The notes beneath the pieces are model-generated. The model made no database searches and had not been told where the DNA came from. It saw nothing but the letters and a program-made list of their open reading frames with translations. Both the position numbers and the translations under genes were made by a program. From Hoyosella altamirensis (GTDB taxonomy: Bacteria; Actinomycetota; Actinomycetes; Mycobacteriales; Mycobacteriaceae), in contig NZ_JACHWS010000001.1 in assembly GCF_014191505.1 (NCBI RefSeq), forward strand, positions 1,116,001 through 1,180,000: a stretch of DNA of 64,000 nucleotides, given 5' to 3'. Shown piece by piece: positions 12,829-21,866 of the stretch. The first letter of the stretch is position 1; each line of letters starts with the position of its first letter.

Positions 12829-13524
12829 GTGACCGCAGCAGATCTAATCATCCGTCCAGCCACGGTCGACGATGTCCGTGCGACGTCGTTCGCCCACAGC
12901 GAGATGCTGCCGATGGGGCTGTTCCCTGCCCTCGGGGTGCGTTTCTTGCGGCAGTGGCACAAGACGGTGCTTGCCGCCCCGCATGGCGTTCTCCTCGTAG
13001 CGGTCGATCGTGCTGACGGCGCATATGGCGGATTTCTGCTCGGTTCGACGGACCACCTCACGCACACGGACGCGCTTTTGCGTGCCTGGCGGAGCTTCTT
13101 CGCACTGGCCCTCACGGGTGCGGTAGCGCTGCTTAGGAATCCCTCGCTTGCTGCCGAATTCGCGCGGACACGTGCCGTGCGATGGACGCGCCGCATAGCG
13201 AGGGCGTTCGTCCGTTCCTCGCGCACCGCGCATGGTGGTAGTCCGCAAACTGCAGTCCTCGCGGGGGTCGCAGTCTTTCCCGGGTTCCGCGAGCGCGGTG
13301 TAGGGGCTGCACTCGTCAACGAATTCTTGAAGCAGTGCGCAACCGACGGTGCTGAGGTAGCGGAGCTGATCACTGACCTGCAGAACGAAAATGCCGCCAG
13401 GTTCTACGAGTTGCTTGACTGGGTTCCCGCGGGCGATTCTGTCACACGTGACGGAAATCCTATTCGTCTTTACCGATACTTCTTGAATGGCGGGGGGACA
13501 CTTCCTTATCGTGATCGGCAATGA
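12829..13524 (+). CDS. GNAT-family N-acetyltransferase
   Basis: A 231-aa acyltransferase. The acetyl-CoA pyrophosphate loop is RERGVGAAL (after GVAVFPGF), followed by NENAARFYELLDWV, the usual GNAT C-terminal signature. The central 70-135 region is longer than in minimal GNAT proteins and very basic, with several Arg. GTG 12829 follows an AAGTCCCACTAG stretch with only a weak ribosome site. Overlaps the downstream lipoprotein by four bases (ATGA), so they are co-translated. Acceptor substrate unknown. Confidence 0.82.
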   Translation: MTAADLIIRPATVDDVRATSFAHSEMLPMGLFPALGVRFLRQWHKTVLAAPHGVLLVAVDRADGAYGGFLLGSTDHLTHTDALLRAWRSFFALALTGAVALLRNPSLAAEFARTRAVRWTRRIARAFVRSSRTAHGGSPQTAVLAGVAVFPGFRERGVGAALVNEFLKQCATDGAEVAELITDLQNENAARFYELLDWVPAGDSVTRDGNPIRLYRYFLNGGGTLPYRDRQ

Positions 13525-14564
13525 CATTCACTCGCCGACAAGCTCTCGGTATCCTTGCCGCTCTGCCAGCGGGCATCGTGGTGGGATGCAGCACCGCCAG
13601 CGGGTCACGCGTGGGGGAGCCAACGGACCGGATATCAACGCCACTGTCGGCGACGCCAGAATACCGGCCCGCGCCTGAACCTGAGCCTGAACCAGCCCCT
13701 CCGCATGTGGAACCGCTCTCGCCGGAATCGAGCCACTGGCTGCCAGGCCCACGGGAGATCGCGCCAGAAATCAAGCGCACCGCCGCTGCGTTTCTGGAGA
13801 CTGCGGGAACCTGGTTAGCGGGCACTGGCGCTGTCGGTAGCCTCAACGCTGCCGGTGCGCGCGAATCCGCCGCACAAACTGCAACCGTGCTGGACACACC
13901 TGACGCGATCGCCAGCACCCTGCGCATGGTTTATCCGCAGTATGGCGGTCTCGCGGGGCACCGCGCCGCCGTGATCGCTCTGTTCGACCAGGACACCGAA
14001 CTGGTCACCGGTGATCGTTCAACTCGTCAGATTGCGCTTGATCTCCGGCTTTCGCGTTCGGCTGAGGGCGCATGGGGTGTCGATCGAATCAACCCGCTGA
14101 CCTCGCTTAGCCCACCCGTGGCGCTGAGCTACACAGCACAGTCTGTCCTGGCGGAACCTCGGATCACGCTCTCGGGTCCGGCCGCGCTCGATGTGAGCAC
14201 GGGCCGCATCAGTGATGCACTACTGCATGTCCTGCTCGGTCTCGCGCGTGAGTACACGCTTGCCGTACAGGTGATGCACACCGGCCATATTCAGACCGTT
14301 TTTCCGACGGAGCGCACGTCGAATCATGCAGTAGGCCGCGCGGTCGATATCCGGGAGATCAACGGGATCAATGTGGTCAGCCGTGAGATGCCCAGTGACG
14401 TGGTCGCGGACTTCATGCAACGCGCCGCGTGGCTAGGTGCGACCGAGGTGGGCGGGCCGTTCGACCTCAACGGAGACCGGCCGGGTTTCTTCTCTGACGA
14501 CGTCCATCAGGACCATATCCATGTTGGCATCACCCCCGGACTTGCCCTGGCACACCTCAGGTGA
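13521..14564 (+). CDS. Lipoprotein with VanY/M15-like zinc motif
   Basis: 347 aa. The N-terminus combines a twin-arginine-like TRRQALG with a hydrophobic stretch and lipobox GIVVGC (Cys23), so it is probably an exported, lipid-anchored protein, possibly through Tat. A Pro/Glu-rich linker (about 47-62) follows. The C-terminal domain carries HAVGRAVDI (His269, Asp276) and DHIHVG (331-336), the zinc-ligand pattern of D-Ala-D-Ala carboxypeptidase/M15-fold proteins. A cell-wall peptidase or binding role is inferred. It overlaps the convergent molybdopterin gene by eight bases. Confidence 0.72.
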   Translation: MTFTRRQALGILAALPAGIVVGCSTASGSRVGEPTDRISTPLSATPEYRPAPEPEPEPAPPHVEPLSPESSHWLPGPREIAPEIKRTAAAFLETAGTWLAGTGAVGSLNAAGARESAAQTATVLDTPDAIASTLRMVYPQYGGLAGHRAAVIALFDQDTELVTGDRSTRQIALDLRLSRSAEGAWGVDRINPLTSLSPPVALSYTAQSVLAEPRITLSGPAALDVSTGRISDALLHVLLGLAREYTLAVQVMHTGHIQTVFPTERTSNHAVGRAVDIREINGINVVSREMPSDVVADFMQRAAWLGATEVGGPFDLNGDRPGFFSDDVHQDHIHVGITPGLALAHLR

Positions 14565-16710
14565 CGATTTTCGCTGCGGGTTCGATATGGACGCTGGTGG
14601 AATTGAGTCCGCCGTTGCCGGTGAATGTATCGCCGACCTCAGGATCGTGGAGCAGGTTGACGTTGGCGCCTGGGTGCTGGGCGGCGACTGACCACGTTGA
14701 ACCTTCATGATGTCCCCAGCCATGGGGAATCGCGACTGTGCCGCGAACGATATCGGAACTGACCTCGACGGGCACCGTGATGGTGCCAACCGCTGACGTC
14801 ACGTCGACGCGCTGGCCGGAGGTCAAGCTTCGGGTCGCCGCGTCTGCCGGGTGCATTAGCACGGTGCAGCGATCGCGCCCTTTGACCATGGTGGGAACGT
14901 TGTGCAGCCAGGAGTTGTTGCTGCGCAGGTGGCGGCGGCCTATGAGGCGGAGATCGAACTTCGTGGAGCGCTGCGCAGGTGCATTGACGATGTGTCGAGC
15001 CTCGGCAATCAGATCGGGTGGCGCTAGCTGCACGCGGCGATCCTTGGTCCGGATCAGTTTCGTAAGGCGCGGCTGAAGCGGGCCAAGATCGATTCCGCCG
15101 GGAGTGTTCTTGATCTTTTTGATCGTGATGCCGCGGGTTCCGCGCCGGAGGAGTCCGTGCGGGCCCAGGGCGACGCCTACCGCTGCGATCCGAAGGGGGC
15201 TCACACGAGAGAAGACTCCGTTCAGAAGATCACCGGTGAACTGCCGTAGCGGGAGGGGCGTCACTTCGGTCACGAGCCGTGCGAGGATCTCCCAGTCTTC
15301 CAGGCCTTCGTCGGGAGTGTCGAAAACACGCGCGTTGTACCGGGCGTTGTTACGGACACTGAAAATTGGGAACAAGACATCGAACTCTTCTCGTTCGAGC
15401 GGCGATACAGGCGGGAGGATGATGTCGGCGTGCCGGGTTGTTTCTGTGACATACATGTCTACTGCCACATAGAAATCGAGCGACGCGAGTGCGTCGGCCA
15501 GCTTGCCTCGCTGCGGGGTGGACAGGACTGGATTCCCGGCGTAGGTGATCATCGCGCGGATTCGGCCAGGTCCTTCATTGAGAATGTCTTGCGCTAGCCC
15601 GCTGACGGGCAGTTCGAAGCGGAAGGCCTTGCGTGTCCCGCTGCGGTCGGTCCAGTTTCCGTAGGGGATTGGCAACCACCGCAGCCAACGCATCGCATCG
15701 ACGGGCGGAGTGGTGTACATCTGCCCGCCGGGATGGTCGAAATTGCCGGTCACAGCATTGATGGCGTTAACCAGCCAGTGGGTGATTGTGCCGGTGGTGT
15801 GCTGACAGACTCCGATGCGCGCGTACACCACTGCTGAAGACGCGGCGGCGTGTTCACGGGCGAGCCGCCGGATCACCTCAGCATCGACACCGCAGCGAGC
15901 GGCGGCGAACTCCGGGGTGACTTCACTGGTCAGTCGGCACAACTCGTCCCATCCGGAAAGGTTCCGCCCCACGACCTCTGAGTCGACGAGTTTCTCTTCG
16001 TTGAGCACGTGGAGCATTGCGAGGAGCAAATATGGGTCGCCACCAGGATCGATTGCGACATGTTCGTCGGCGATGCGTGCGGTTTCAGTGCGTCGTGGAT
16101 CGATGACAACGACTTTCCCGCCGCGTCGCCGTACGTCGCGTATCCGCTTCTTGGCGTCCGGCATCGTCGTCACCGAACCATTCGATACGGCGGGGTTGGC
16201 GCCAAGAATAACGAGCCTTTGTGTGCGATCGATATCGGCCACCGGCATGAGGAAACTCGAGCCGAACATGCGCCACGCTGCGAACTCTTGCGGGAACTGA
16301 TCAACCGACGAAGCGGAGTAGAAATTCCGCGTTAGCAAGGCTGCCCGCAGCAGCAGTCCGTACATCACCGACGGGCTGTGCGCCGCAGGATTTCCGAGAT
16401 ACATGGCGATCGAACTTCGGCCGTGCTGTTTGCGGATGGCCCGCAGGCGCTGCCCGATTTCTGCGAAGGCCGCGTCCCAGGTGATCGGTTCGAATGTGTC
16501 GCCGTTTCGGCGCATCGGCGTACGGAGCCGGTCTGGATCGTGGTGCAGGCCAGCGAGCGCGGTGGCTTTAGGGCAAATGTATCCCCGGGACATCACATCT
16601 GCGGGGTCGCCCTCGATGAATGTGACGCGCTGACCTTCCGTGGTCACCTGAATGCCGCAGTGCGCTTCGCAAAGGGTGCATTGGCGGTTGACCGTTCGCT
16701 GATTGGGCAC
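14557..16710 (-). CDS. Molybdopterin-dependent oxidoreductase (formate dehydrogenase/nitrate reductase superfamily)
   Basis: A 717-aa cytoplasmic protein with an N-terminal [4Fe-4S] motif Cys11, Cys14, Cys18 and Cys46 (CTLCEAHC ... YICPK), the molybdopterin-guanine-dinucleotide domains (GANPAVSNGS, YAGNPVLSTP, DIILPP) and a C-terminal molydopterin-binding domain (HGWGHHEGS). The residue in the usual Cys/Sec ligand position is not obvious. GTG 16710 is chosen because it follows a GAGGAG site and overlaps the GntR stop by one base. No small or membrane subunit is adjacent, so it is a soluble single-subunit type; substrate unknown. Part of a GntR-regulated unit divergent from an acyl-CoA dehydrogenase. 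Confidence 0.87.
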   Translation of the reverse strand: MPNQRTVNRQCTLCEAHCGIQVTTEGQRVTFIEGDPADVMSRGYICPKATALAGLHHDPDRLRTPMRRNGDTFEPITWDAAFAEIGQRLRAIRKQHGRSSIAMYLGNPAAHSPSVMYGLLLRAALLTRNFYSASSVDQFPQEFAAWRMFGSSFLMPVADIDRTQRLVILGANPAVSNGSVTTMPDAKKRIRDVRRRGGKVVVIDPRRTETARIADEHVAIDPGGDPYLLLAMLHVLNEEKLVDSEVVGRNLSGWDELCRLTSEVTPEFAAARCGVDAEVIRRLAREHAAASSAVVYARIGVCQHTTGTITHWLVNAINAVTGNFDHPGGQMYTTPPVDAMRWLRWLPIPYGNWTDRSGTRKAFRFELPVSGLAQDILNEGPGRIRAMITYAGNPVLSTPQRGKLADALASLDFYVAVDMYVTETTRHADIILPPVSPLEREEFDVLFPIFSVRNNARYNARVFDTPDEGLEDWEILARLVTEVTPLPLRQFTGDLLNGVFSRVSPLRIAAVGVALGPHGLLRRGTRGITIKKIKNTPGGIDLGPLQPRLTKLIRTKDRRVQLAPPDLIAEARHIVNAPAQRSTKFDLRLIGRRHLRSNNSWLHNVPTMVKGRDRCTVLMHPADAATRSLTSGQRVDVTSAVGTITVPVEVSSDIVRGTVAIPHGWGHHEGSTWSVAAQHPGANVNLLHDPEVGDTFTGNGGLNSTSVHIEPAAKIVT

Positions 16711-17426
16711 TAGCTCTCCTCGTGGTCCCACATTCCGATTTCGTCCAGATGCTGGATAAGCCGATCCGCACCGTCGCTGAATTGCGCGTGAACCAGGTGC
16801 CGGACCGCGTCTAAATCCCTTCCACGCATCGCCGCAACGAGTTGCTCATGGCTGCTGACAGCCTGTTTGCCCCAGTCCGCGCTCGATGCGTAGAGCCGGT
16901 GTGGCGTATAGCGGAGCGCGTTCTGCAGGAACCACGCAAGCTTTGTGCCGCCCGAGATGTGGTTTATCGAGCGGTGGAATTCGAAGACGCTGGTTGTCAC
17001 GGCGTCGCCGTTGCCGCTTTCGACCGCTTCAGCCATTTCGGTGAGCAGTCCTTCGAGCCGTTTGAGGGAGTCCTCGCTGATGCGTTGTGCGGCGCGGACG
17101 GCGAGTTCGACGGCTATCTGTCCTTGTAGCCAGAAGATGTCCGTGATGTCTGTGCGGGTCAATGGTGACACAGCATATCCACGGTGCGGTTCGAGGTGGA
17201 CGAGTCCTTCACCGCGCAACGTGAGCAGTGCTTCCCGGACTGGCGTGATGCTGACGCCAAGTGCCGCAGCTGTTTCATCAAGTCTGATGAACTCACCGGG
17301 TTTCACCTGGCCTGACATGATTGAACCGCGTACATGGTCGGCCACGTCATCGGAGAGCTGAGATCGCCGCCGTAGTGGCGGTACCTTGCCTGCCGCAGTC
17401 GCGGGGCGCTTGCTAGCCGTCGGCAT
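16710..17426 (-). CDS. GntR/FadR-type regulator (FCD domain)
   Basis: 238 aa. A winged-helix HTH at about 25-90 (GEFIRLDETAAALGVSITPV, REALLTLRGEGLVHLEPHRGY) precedes an all-helical FCD ligand domain with candidate metal/acid ligands (EFHRSINHISGG, SSHEQLVAAM). FadR-like members bind carboxylates or acyl-CoAs. The gene is divergent from the acyl-CoA dehydrogenase, and the 214-bp gap contains two TGATCAAAT elements, one in a 16-bp perfect palindrome, the expected shape of a GntR operator. It likely controls both directions, including the downstream molybdopterin enzyme with which it overlaps. Confidence 0.9.
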   Translation of the reverse strand: MPTASKRPATAAGKVPPLRRRSQLSDDVADHVRGSIMSGQVKPGEFIRLDETAAALGVSITPVREALLTLRGEGLVHLEPHRGYAVSPLTRTDITDIFWLQGQIAVELAVRAAQRISEDSLKRLEGLLTEMAEAVESGNGDAVTTSVFEFHRSINHISGGTKLAWFLQNALRYTPHRLYASSADWGKQAVSSHEQLVAAMRGRDLDAVRHLVHAQFSDGADRLIQHLDEIGMWDHEES

Positions 17427-17504
17427 TCGTCGTATCCTCCTGTGGCGCTTCCGCCTCCGCTGCGGGATTGTCTCTCTGGACCCGGCGCTACTCTGTGTCT
17501 AATC

Positions 17505-17518
17505 TGATCAAATATAAC
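17505..17518. promoter_or_regulatory. Second GntR-type half operator
   Basis: TGATCAAATATAAC repeats the right half of the perfect palindrome located 90 bp away and sits about 80 bp upstream of the gntR start. It probably is the site for autoregulation; it is not fully symmetric. Confidence 0.5.
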
Positions 17519-17603
17519 TCTTAGCTGCGAGTGTACGGGTGAACGGCGCAGCTTGCGAGTGATCCCGTCGTCTCGCACTGGCCTTGGGTCGATGTTTCGC
17601 GTT

Positions 17604-17619
17604 ATATTTGATCAAATAT
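17604..17619. promoter_or_regulatory. Perfect 16-bp palindrome, putative GntR operator
   Basis: ATATTTGATCAAATAT is a perfect 16-bp palindrome in otherwise GC-rich DNA, 22 bp before the acyl-CoA dehydrogenase ATG. GntR/FadR proteins bind short palindromes of this kind, and a gntR gene is divergently encoded next to it. A regulator bound here would cover the promoter or transcript start of the dehydrogenase. Confidence 0.75.
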
Positions 17620-17640
17620 CAACACAATGAGAGGTCTCAC

Positions 17641-18795
17641 ATGTCTTCGTCTCTTGACCTCGGTTTTACCGCCGAGCAACGCGATTTCGCTCAGGCGGTC
17701 GCCGATTTCTGCCGTCGCGAATGTGGCACGCGCGAGCAGCGAGATGCGCTAACGCATCACGGGCAGCACAACCACAACCAGGCGCTTTACGAAAAGATGG
17801 CGGAGCTTGGCTGGATCGGCGTGATGGTTCCCGAAGAATACGGGGGTGCCGCGGGAAGCATGGTCGACACATGCATCCTGCTCGAGGAAGCCAGCAGAGG
17901 CATGGCGCCAATCGGCGGCATAGGCCCGACCTTCATAACGGGTGCCGCGTATGCGAAATTCGGTACCGAGGCACAAAAGCAAGAAGTACTCGGCGGCATT
18001 GTCCGCGGCGCCTCTGAGTCGATCTCGATGTCCGAACCGGAAGCAGGGTCCGATGTCGCCAACCTGAGTTGCCGTGCCGAGAAGACCTCGGACGGCTGGT
18101 TGATCAACGGGCAAAAGACGTGGTGCTCGAACGCGCATTTCGCGGAGAACATCTTGCTCGTCGCGCGGACATCACGTACTGGTGCCAAGCATGAGGGCCT
18201 GACCATGTTCCACGTCCCAGCGGGCGTCGACGGACTCAAGATCAGCGGCATCGACACAATGGGCGGCAAAGAAGTCAACGACCTCTACTTCACGGACTGC
18301 CTGCTGCCGGAAGACGCGGTGATCGGTGAGGTCGACAACGGCTGGATGCAACTGATGACGGGTCTGAACATCGAGCGACTCATCCTCGCTGCGATGATGC
18401 TCGGCGTCGCTGAGCGCGCTTTCGCTGACACGCTGAAATTCGTCACTGAGCGTAAACAGTTCGGTCGGCCGGTGGGGACTTTCCAGGCACTGCGCCATCG
18501 GCTTGCCGACCTCGCGACTGAAATCGAGTGCTCTAGGCTGCTCGTCTACAGCGTCGCACGGCTTGTTGACGAGAACCCAACGAAGCTCTTCCCCCGCGAA
18601 GCGTCGATGGCGAAGCTGAAGCTGACTGAGACGGCAAAGAAGGTAGCCCTCGAAGGCATGCAGATGATGGGCGGTTACGGCTACGCCACCGAGTTCGACA
18701 TGGAACAACATGTCCGCACCACGCTGGTGTCGTCGATCTACGGCGGCACAAATGAAATTCAGCGCGACATCATCGGCAAGTCCTACGGCCTCTGA
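17641..18795 (+). CDS. Acyl-CoA dehydrogenase
   Basis: A 384-aa FAD enzyme oxidising acyl-CoA to 2-enoyl-CoA. Typical blocks are ISMSEPEAGSDVANL, WLINGQKTWCSNA and the C-terminal MQMMGGYGYATEFDMEQHVR and SSIYGGTNEIQRDIIGK; the glutamate in YGGTNEIQ is in the catalytic-base position of the short/medium-chain group. The start at 17641 is supported by GAGAGG eight bases upstream; an in-frame ATG at 17584 would run through the palindromic operator. A strong bidirectional terminator follows. Expression is probably repressed by the neighbouring GntR. Confidence 0.92.
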   Translation: MSSSLDLGFTAEQRDFAQAVADFCRRECGTREQRDALTHHGQHNHNQALYEKMAELGWIGVMVPEEYGGAAGSMVDTCILLEEASRGMAPIGGIGPTFITGAAYAKFGTEAQKQEVLGGIVRGASESISMSEPEAGSDVANLSCRAEKTSDGWLINGQKTWCSNAHFAENILLVARTSRTGAKHEGLTMFHVPAGVDGLKISGIDTMGGKEVNDLYFTDCLLPEDAVIGEVDNGWMQLMTGLNIERLILAAMMLGVAERAFADTLKFVTERKQFGRPVGTFQALRHRLADLATEIECSRLLVYSVARLVDENPTKLFPREASMAKLKLTETAKKVALEGMQMMGGYGYATEFDMEQHVRTTLVSSIYGGTNEIQRDIIGKSYGL

Positions 18796-18810
18796 TAACC
18801 GGATCGGCAA

Positions 18811-18847
18811 ACAAAACAGGACCCCGCTAAGCGGGGTCCTGTTTTGT
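18811..18847. terminator. Bidirectional intrinsic terminator
   Basis: A perfect 17-bp stem (ACAAAACAGGACCCCGC and its complement) with a TAA loop, flanked by A-run on one side and T-run on the other, sits between the convergent acyl-CoA dehydrogenase and fadD genes and can end transcription from both sides. Confidence 0.93.
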
Positions 18848-18865
18848 AGTTCTCGAGCGCGGCGG

Positions 18866-20644
18866 CTAGCGGTACAGCGCCTCGATTTCGCCGCTGTACT
18901 TCTTCGCGATGGGCTTGCGCTTCAGCTTCATCGTAGGGGTGAGTTCCTCGCTCCCGGGCTCCCAGAAGGTTGGCAAGATCGTGAACTTCTTGATCTGCTC
19001 CACACGGGAAAGCCTGGCATTCGCCGCGTCGATACCAGCCTGGACTGTGGCGACAAGATCGGGGTGAACGCTGAGTTCAGCCGGGTCCACGTTCGATATC
19101 CCGTGCGCTTCGGCGAACGCAGCCGCCGCGTCCGGATCGAGGGTGATGAGTGCGACGATGTATTTCTGATTATCGCCGACCGCGACCACCGAACCCGCCA
19201 GTGGGCATGCCACCTTCACCATCCCTTCGATGTTCGAGGGGGCCATATTCTTGCCGGCCGCGTTGATGATGATTTCTTTCTTGCGGTCGATGATCGTGAG
19301 GTAGCCGTCGCTATCTAGCTGTCCGAGATCCCCGGTGTGCAGCCAGCCGTCACTATCGATGGCCTCCGCCGTCTTCTCCGGATCTCCGCGGTAGCCGCGC
19401 ATGATTTGAGGTCCCTTGACCAGGACTTCACCATCATCCGCGAGCGCCACCCGCATGCCGCGGATAGTGGTGCCCACCGTTCCGATACGTGGTGCACTGA
19501 GCGGGTTGTAGGTCACGATCAAGGCGGTTTCCGACATGCCCCAGACCTCGCTCACCGGAAGACCGAGTCCGAGTACGAAGGCCATCACATCCGGGGCGAT
19601 GGGCGCTGCACCTGATAGGGCGACGCGCAGATTGTCCATTCCCAAACGCTCACGGAACTTGCTGAGCACGAGCTTGTCGGCAATCCGGTGCTGTACTGCG
19701 AGCAGCGGCGGTATCGATTTGCCGTCAGATTTGAGCGTCGCCACTTTGGTGCCGGTGGCCAGCGCCCACAACGCAAGGGACTTCTTAACCCCGGTTTCGG
19801 CCGCGAGTGCAGCGTCGAGCCGCGCTTTCAGCTTGTACCAGATAGCGGGGACAGCACCGAAGATGGTCGGCCGAAGTGCGATGAGTGCCTCGATGACCTT
19901 CTTCGGATCGTCAACCGTGATGACCTGAGTCCCGGTCGCCACGCTGCGGTAGTGCGCCGCGATCCGGTTCGCGGCATGCGCGTCGGGAAGGTAGGAGATG
20001 ACCGTGTCGTCGTCCTCCGGAGTAATGAGTGTTTCGACCGCGGTGATTTGCGTCATCAGGTTGGCGTGCGTGAGTTCTACGCCCTTCGGTGGACCCGTCG
20101 TGCCAGAGGTGTAGATGATCGTCGCGAGGTCCGAAGGCTGCACCGCGCGCCATGCGGCACCGAAATCGAACGTGGGATCCCCGAGTTCGTCGAGCGCGGA
20201 CAGACTCATAGTTCCAGCAGGGGCAGTGTCTTCACTGTCGACGCACACGATGTGCTCGACGGCCGTTCCTTCGCTCGCTTGCCGAACCGTATCGAGGAAC
20301 TGCGGTTCACAAATTACGACACGGTTATCTGCGTTCCGGAAGATGTACTGGATTTGCTCGGCAGGGGAGGAGTTGTAAACCGAGAACGCGCCCGCACCCA
20401 GGTGAAGAATCGCCGTGTCTGCAACGTGGAACTCGGGACGGTTCGTCAGCATCATTCCGACTGTGTCGCCATGCTTGACACCCAGTGCTGCGAGGCCAGC
20501 GGCCATGCGCTGTACCCGCTTCCCGTAATCCCGCCACGTCAGGCTGACTGATCCGTCAGCCGTCCGAACTGCAGTTTTGCCCGGAATGCGAGCCACCTGC
20601 GCCTGGAACGCGGCGCATAGCGTCTCTGAATTGGTTGTGCCCAT
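18866..20644 (-). CDS. fadD: Long-chain fatty-acid--CoA ligase
   Basis: A 592-aa adenylate-forming enzyme activating fatty acids as acyl-AMP then acyl-CoA. The AMP-binding P-loop is YTSGTTGPPKG, with VWGMSETALIVTYN (A5), GWLHTGDLG (A7), IDRKKEIIINAAGKNMAPSN (A8) and the C-terminal catalytic Lys in TMKLKRKPI (A10). Length and sequence resemble the FadD15-like mycobacterial group. It supplies substrates for the beta-oxidation genes in this window. The gene ends at a strong shared terminator; 132 bp upstream is the broken DUF2236 gene. Confidence 0.92.
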   Translation of the reverse strand: MGTTNSETLCAAFQAQVARIPGKTAVRTADGSVSLTWRDYGKRVQRMAAGLAALGVKHGDTVGMMLTNRPEFHVADTAILHLGAGAFSVYNSSPAEQIQYIFRNADNRVVICEPQFLDTVRQASEGTAVEHIVCVDSEDTAPAGTMSLSALDELGDPTFDFGAAWRAVQPSDLATIIYTSGTTGPPKGVELTHANLMTQITAVETLITPEDDDTVISYLPDAHAANRIAAHYRSVATGTQVITVDDPKKVIEALIALRPTIFGAVPAIWYKLKARLDAALAAETGVKKSLALWALATGTKVATLKSDGKSIPPLLAVQHRIADKLVLSKFRERLGMDNLRVALSGAAPIAPDVMAFVLGLGLPVSEVWGMSETALIVTYNPLSAPRIGTVGTTIRGMRVALADDGEVLVKGPQIMRGYRGDPEKTAEAIDSDGWLHTGDLGQLDSDGYLTIIDRKKEIIINAAGKNMAPSNIEGMVKVACPLAGSVVAVGDNQKYIVALITLDPDAAAAFAEAHGISNVDPAELSVHPDLVATVQAGIDAANARLSRVEQIKKFTILPTFWEPGSEELTPTMKLKRKPIAKKYSGEIEALYR

Positions 20645-20776
20645 CTGTTAGGTTCCTTCGATCATGGTTGCGGTGGCCGCGGTGGTAACAGGAATGCTGT
20701 GTGTGAGAACTCACGTTAACTTATTGGAAGCCTAGAAGCTAGAGATCCCGTCAATTCGGACTGCTCCGGAGTGTTG

Positions 20777-21687
20777 TCACATAGGGCGATGCTCGAGCAT
20801 GCCGACGAGCTTCGAGCGCTCCCGCGCTGCTTTGCGTGCTTGATAAGCGATGGGGAAGTAGCGAAGGCGCTCAGGCAGTGCACTTACCCCGTAGCTGACG
20901 GCGAAACCGAATGCCCTGAGTAGGCGCTCATCGCGGGTGGTCCACTTCAGGCCGAGTTTCTCACGCGCCTTCTCGGGCATCGTGCCGACCGTGACGAAGT
21001 ACAGGAGTTCGCCAGGGAGGAGCGTGAGGACGCGCCATAGAGGGTGCAGTGCCGTTGGCAACTCGATGGAGGGGGCAATCGGCGCACCGTCTCCAGGAAC
21101 TCGTAGGCCGTGGGGTGCGCCACCAGCACCTCATCGATGATCTCGTCGAAGACCTCGACGTATTCCGCATACGTCTTCGGAATCTCACGCTCTTGCACGT
21201 ATAGATTGCGCATGAGCTGCACTACTTCGGCGTAGACCGCTTCCTGGTGTTCTTCGGTACTCGGTTCGGTTGAAAAGTACTTGTCAGCCGTGGCGAAACC
21301 GTGCGGGGCGGTCAGCATGATCCAGGCCCATGGTCCTGCCGAGAGCGCGTGATGCGTGTTTCCGTGTTCGTCGCGGGAATTGAGAGGCTTGTGCATTTGC
21401 CGGAGGCGGTCCGCCTCCGCTAGGGCCTCTTCGCCGCCGTACACCCACGTCATTACGGAGGCGATGCTGCGTTTGGCTCGGCCCAGCGCGTCGGTGCGGA
21501 ATGTTGAGTGCTCACCCACGACGATCCCGACGGTGGGATGCATGGTTTGTAGGGCGAATGCCGAACTGTTTGTCAGCGCGAAGGTAATGAGTCCTGCGCC
21601 GTCCCACAGCTTGCTTCCCTCCGTGAAGGGGACGCGCGGGACGCGGGGCGTACGCTGCGGTGCGGTAGAACGAAGCGAGGTCGTCAT
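20777..21687 (-). pseudogene. DUF2236 (MpaB-like) protein, single frameshift
   Basis: The N-terminal two thirds read from ATG 21687 (KLWDGAGLITFALTNSS, HPTVGIVVGEHS, MHKPLN, AWIMLTAPHGF) with the family's characteristic histidines. After YEFLETVRRLPP the frame degenerates, whereas the next frame continues cleanly as IELPTALHPLWRVLTLLPGE to the expected C-terminus at 20777 (YFPIAYQARKAA). One extra C in the C5 run near 21072 (TTGCCCCCTCC) would give a normal protein of about 303 aa. DUF2236 proteins include latex-clearing-like and MpaB-type haem oxygenases; the substrate here is unknown. It is the second damaged DUF2236 gene in the window. Confidence 0.82.
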
Positions 21688-21866
21688 TGATCCTCCAATG
21701 CAGGGAATTGCTAATGCGTAACGTCAGCAAAGCCCCCCATGAAGGACAGGTTCAAGTCGCGTTCTTACATATCTTTAATGTTCGTCAATAAGGCGCTTTG
21801 GCTAGGAAGAATGGCGGGCCGCGGGGGTTGTGTCCGGGTTGTAATCGACGAGTTTTTGCGAACTGG

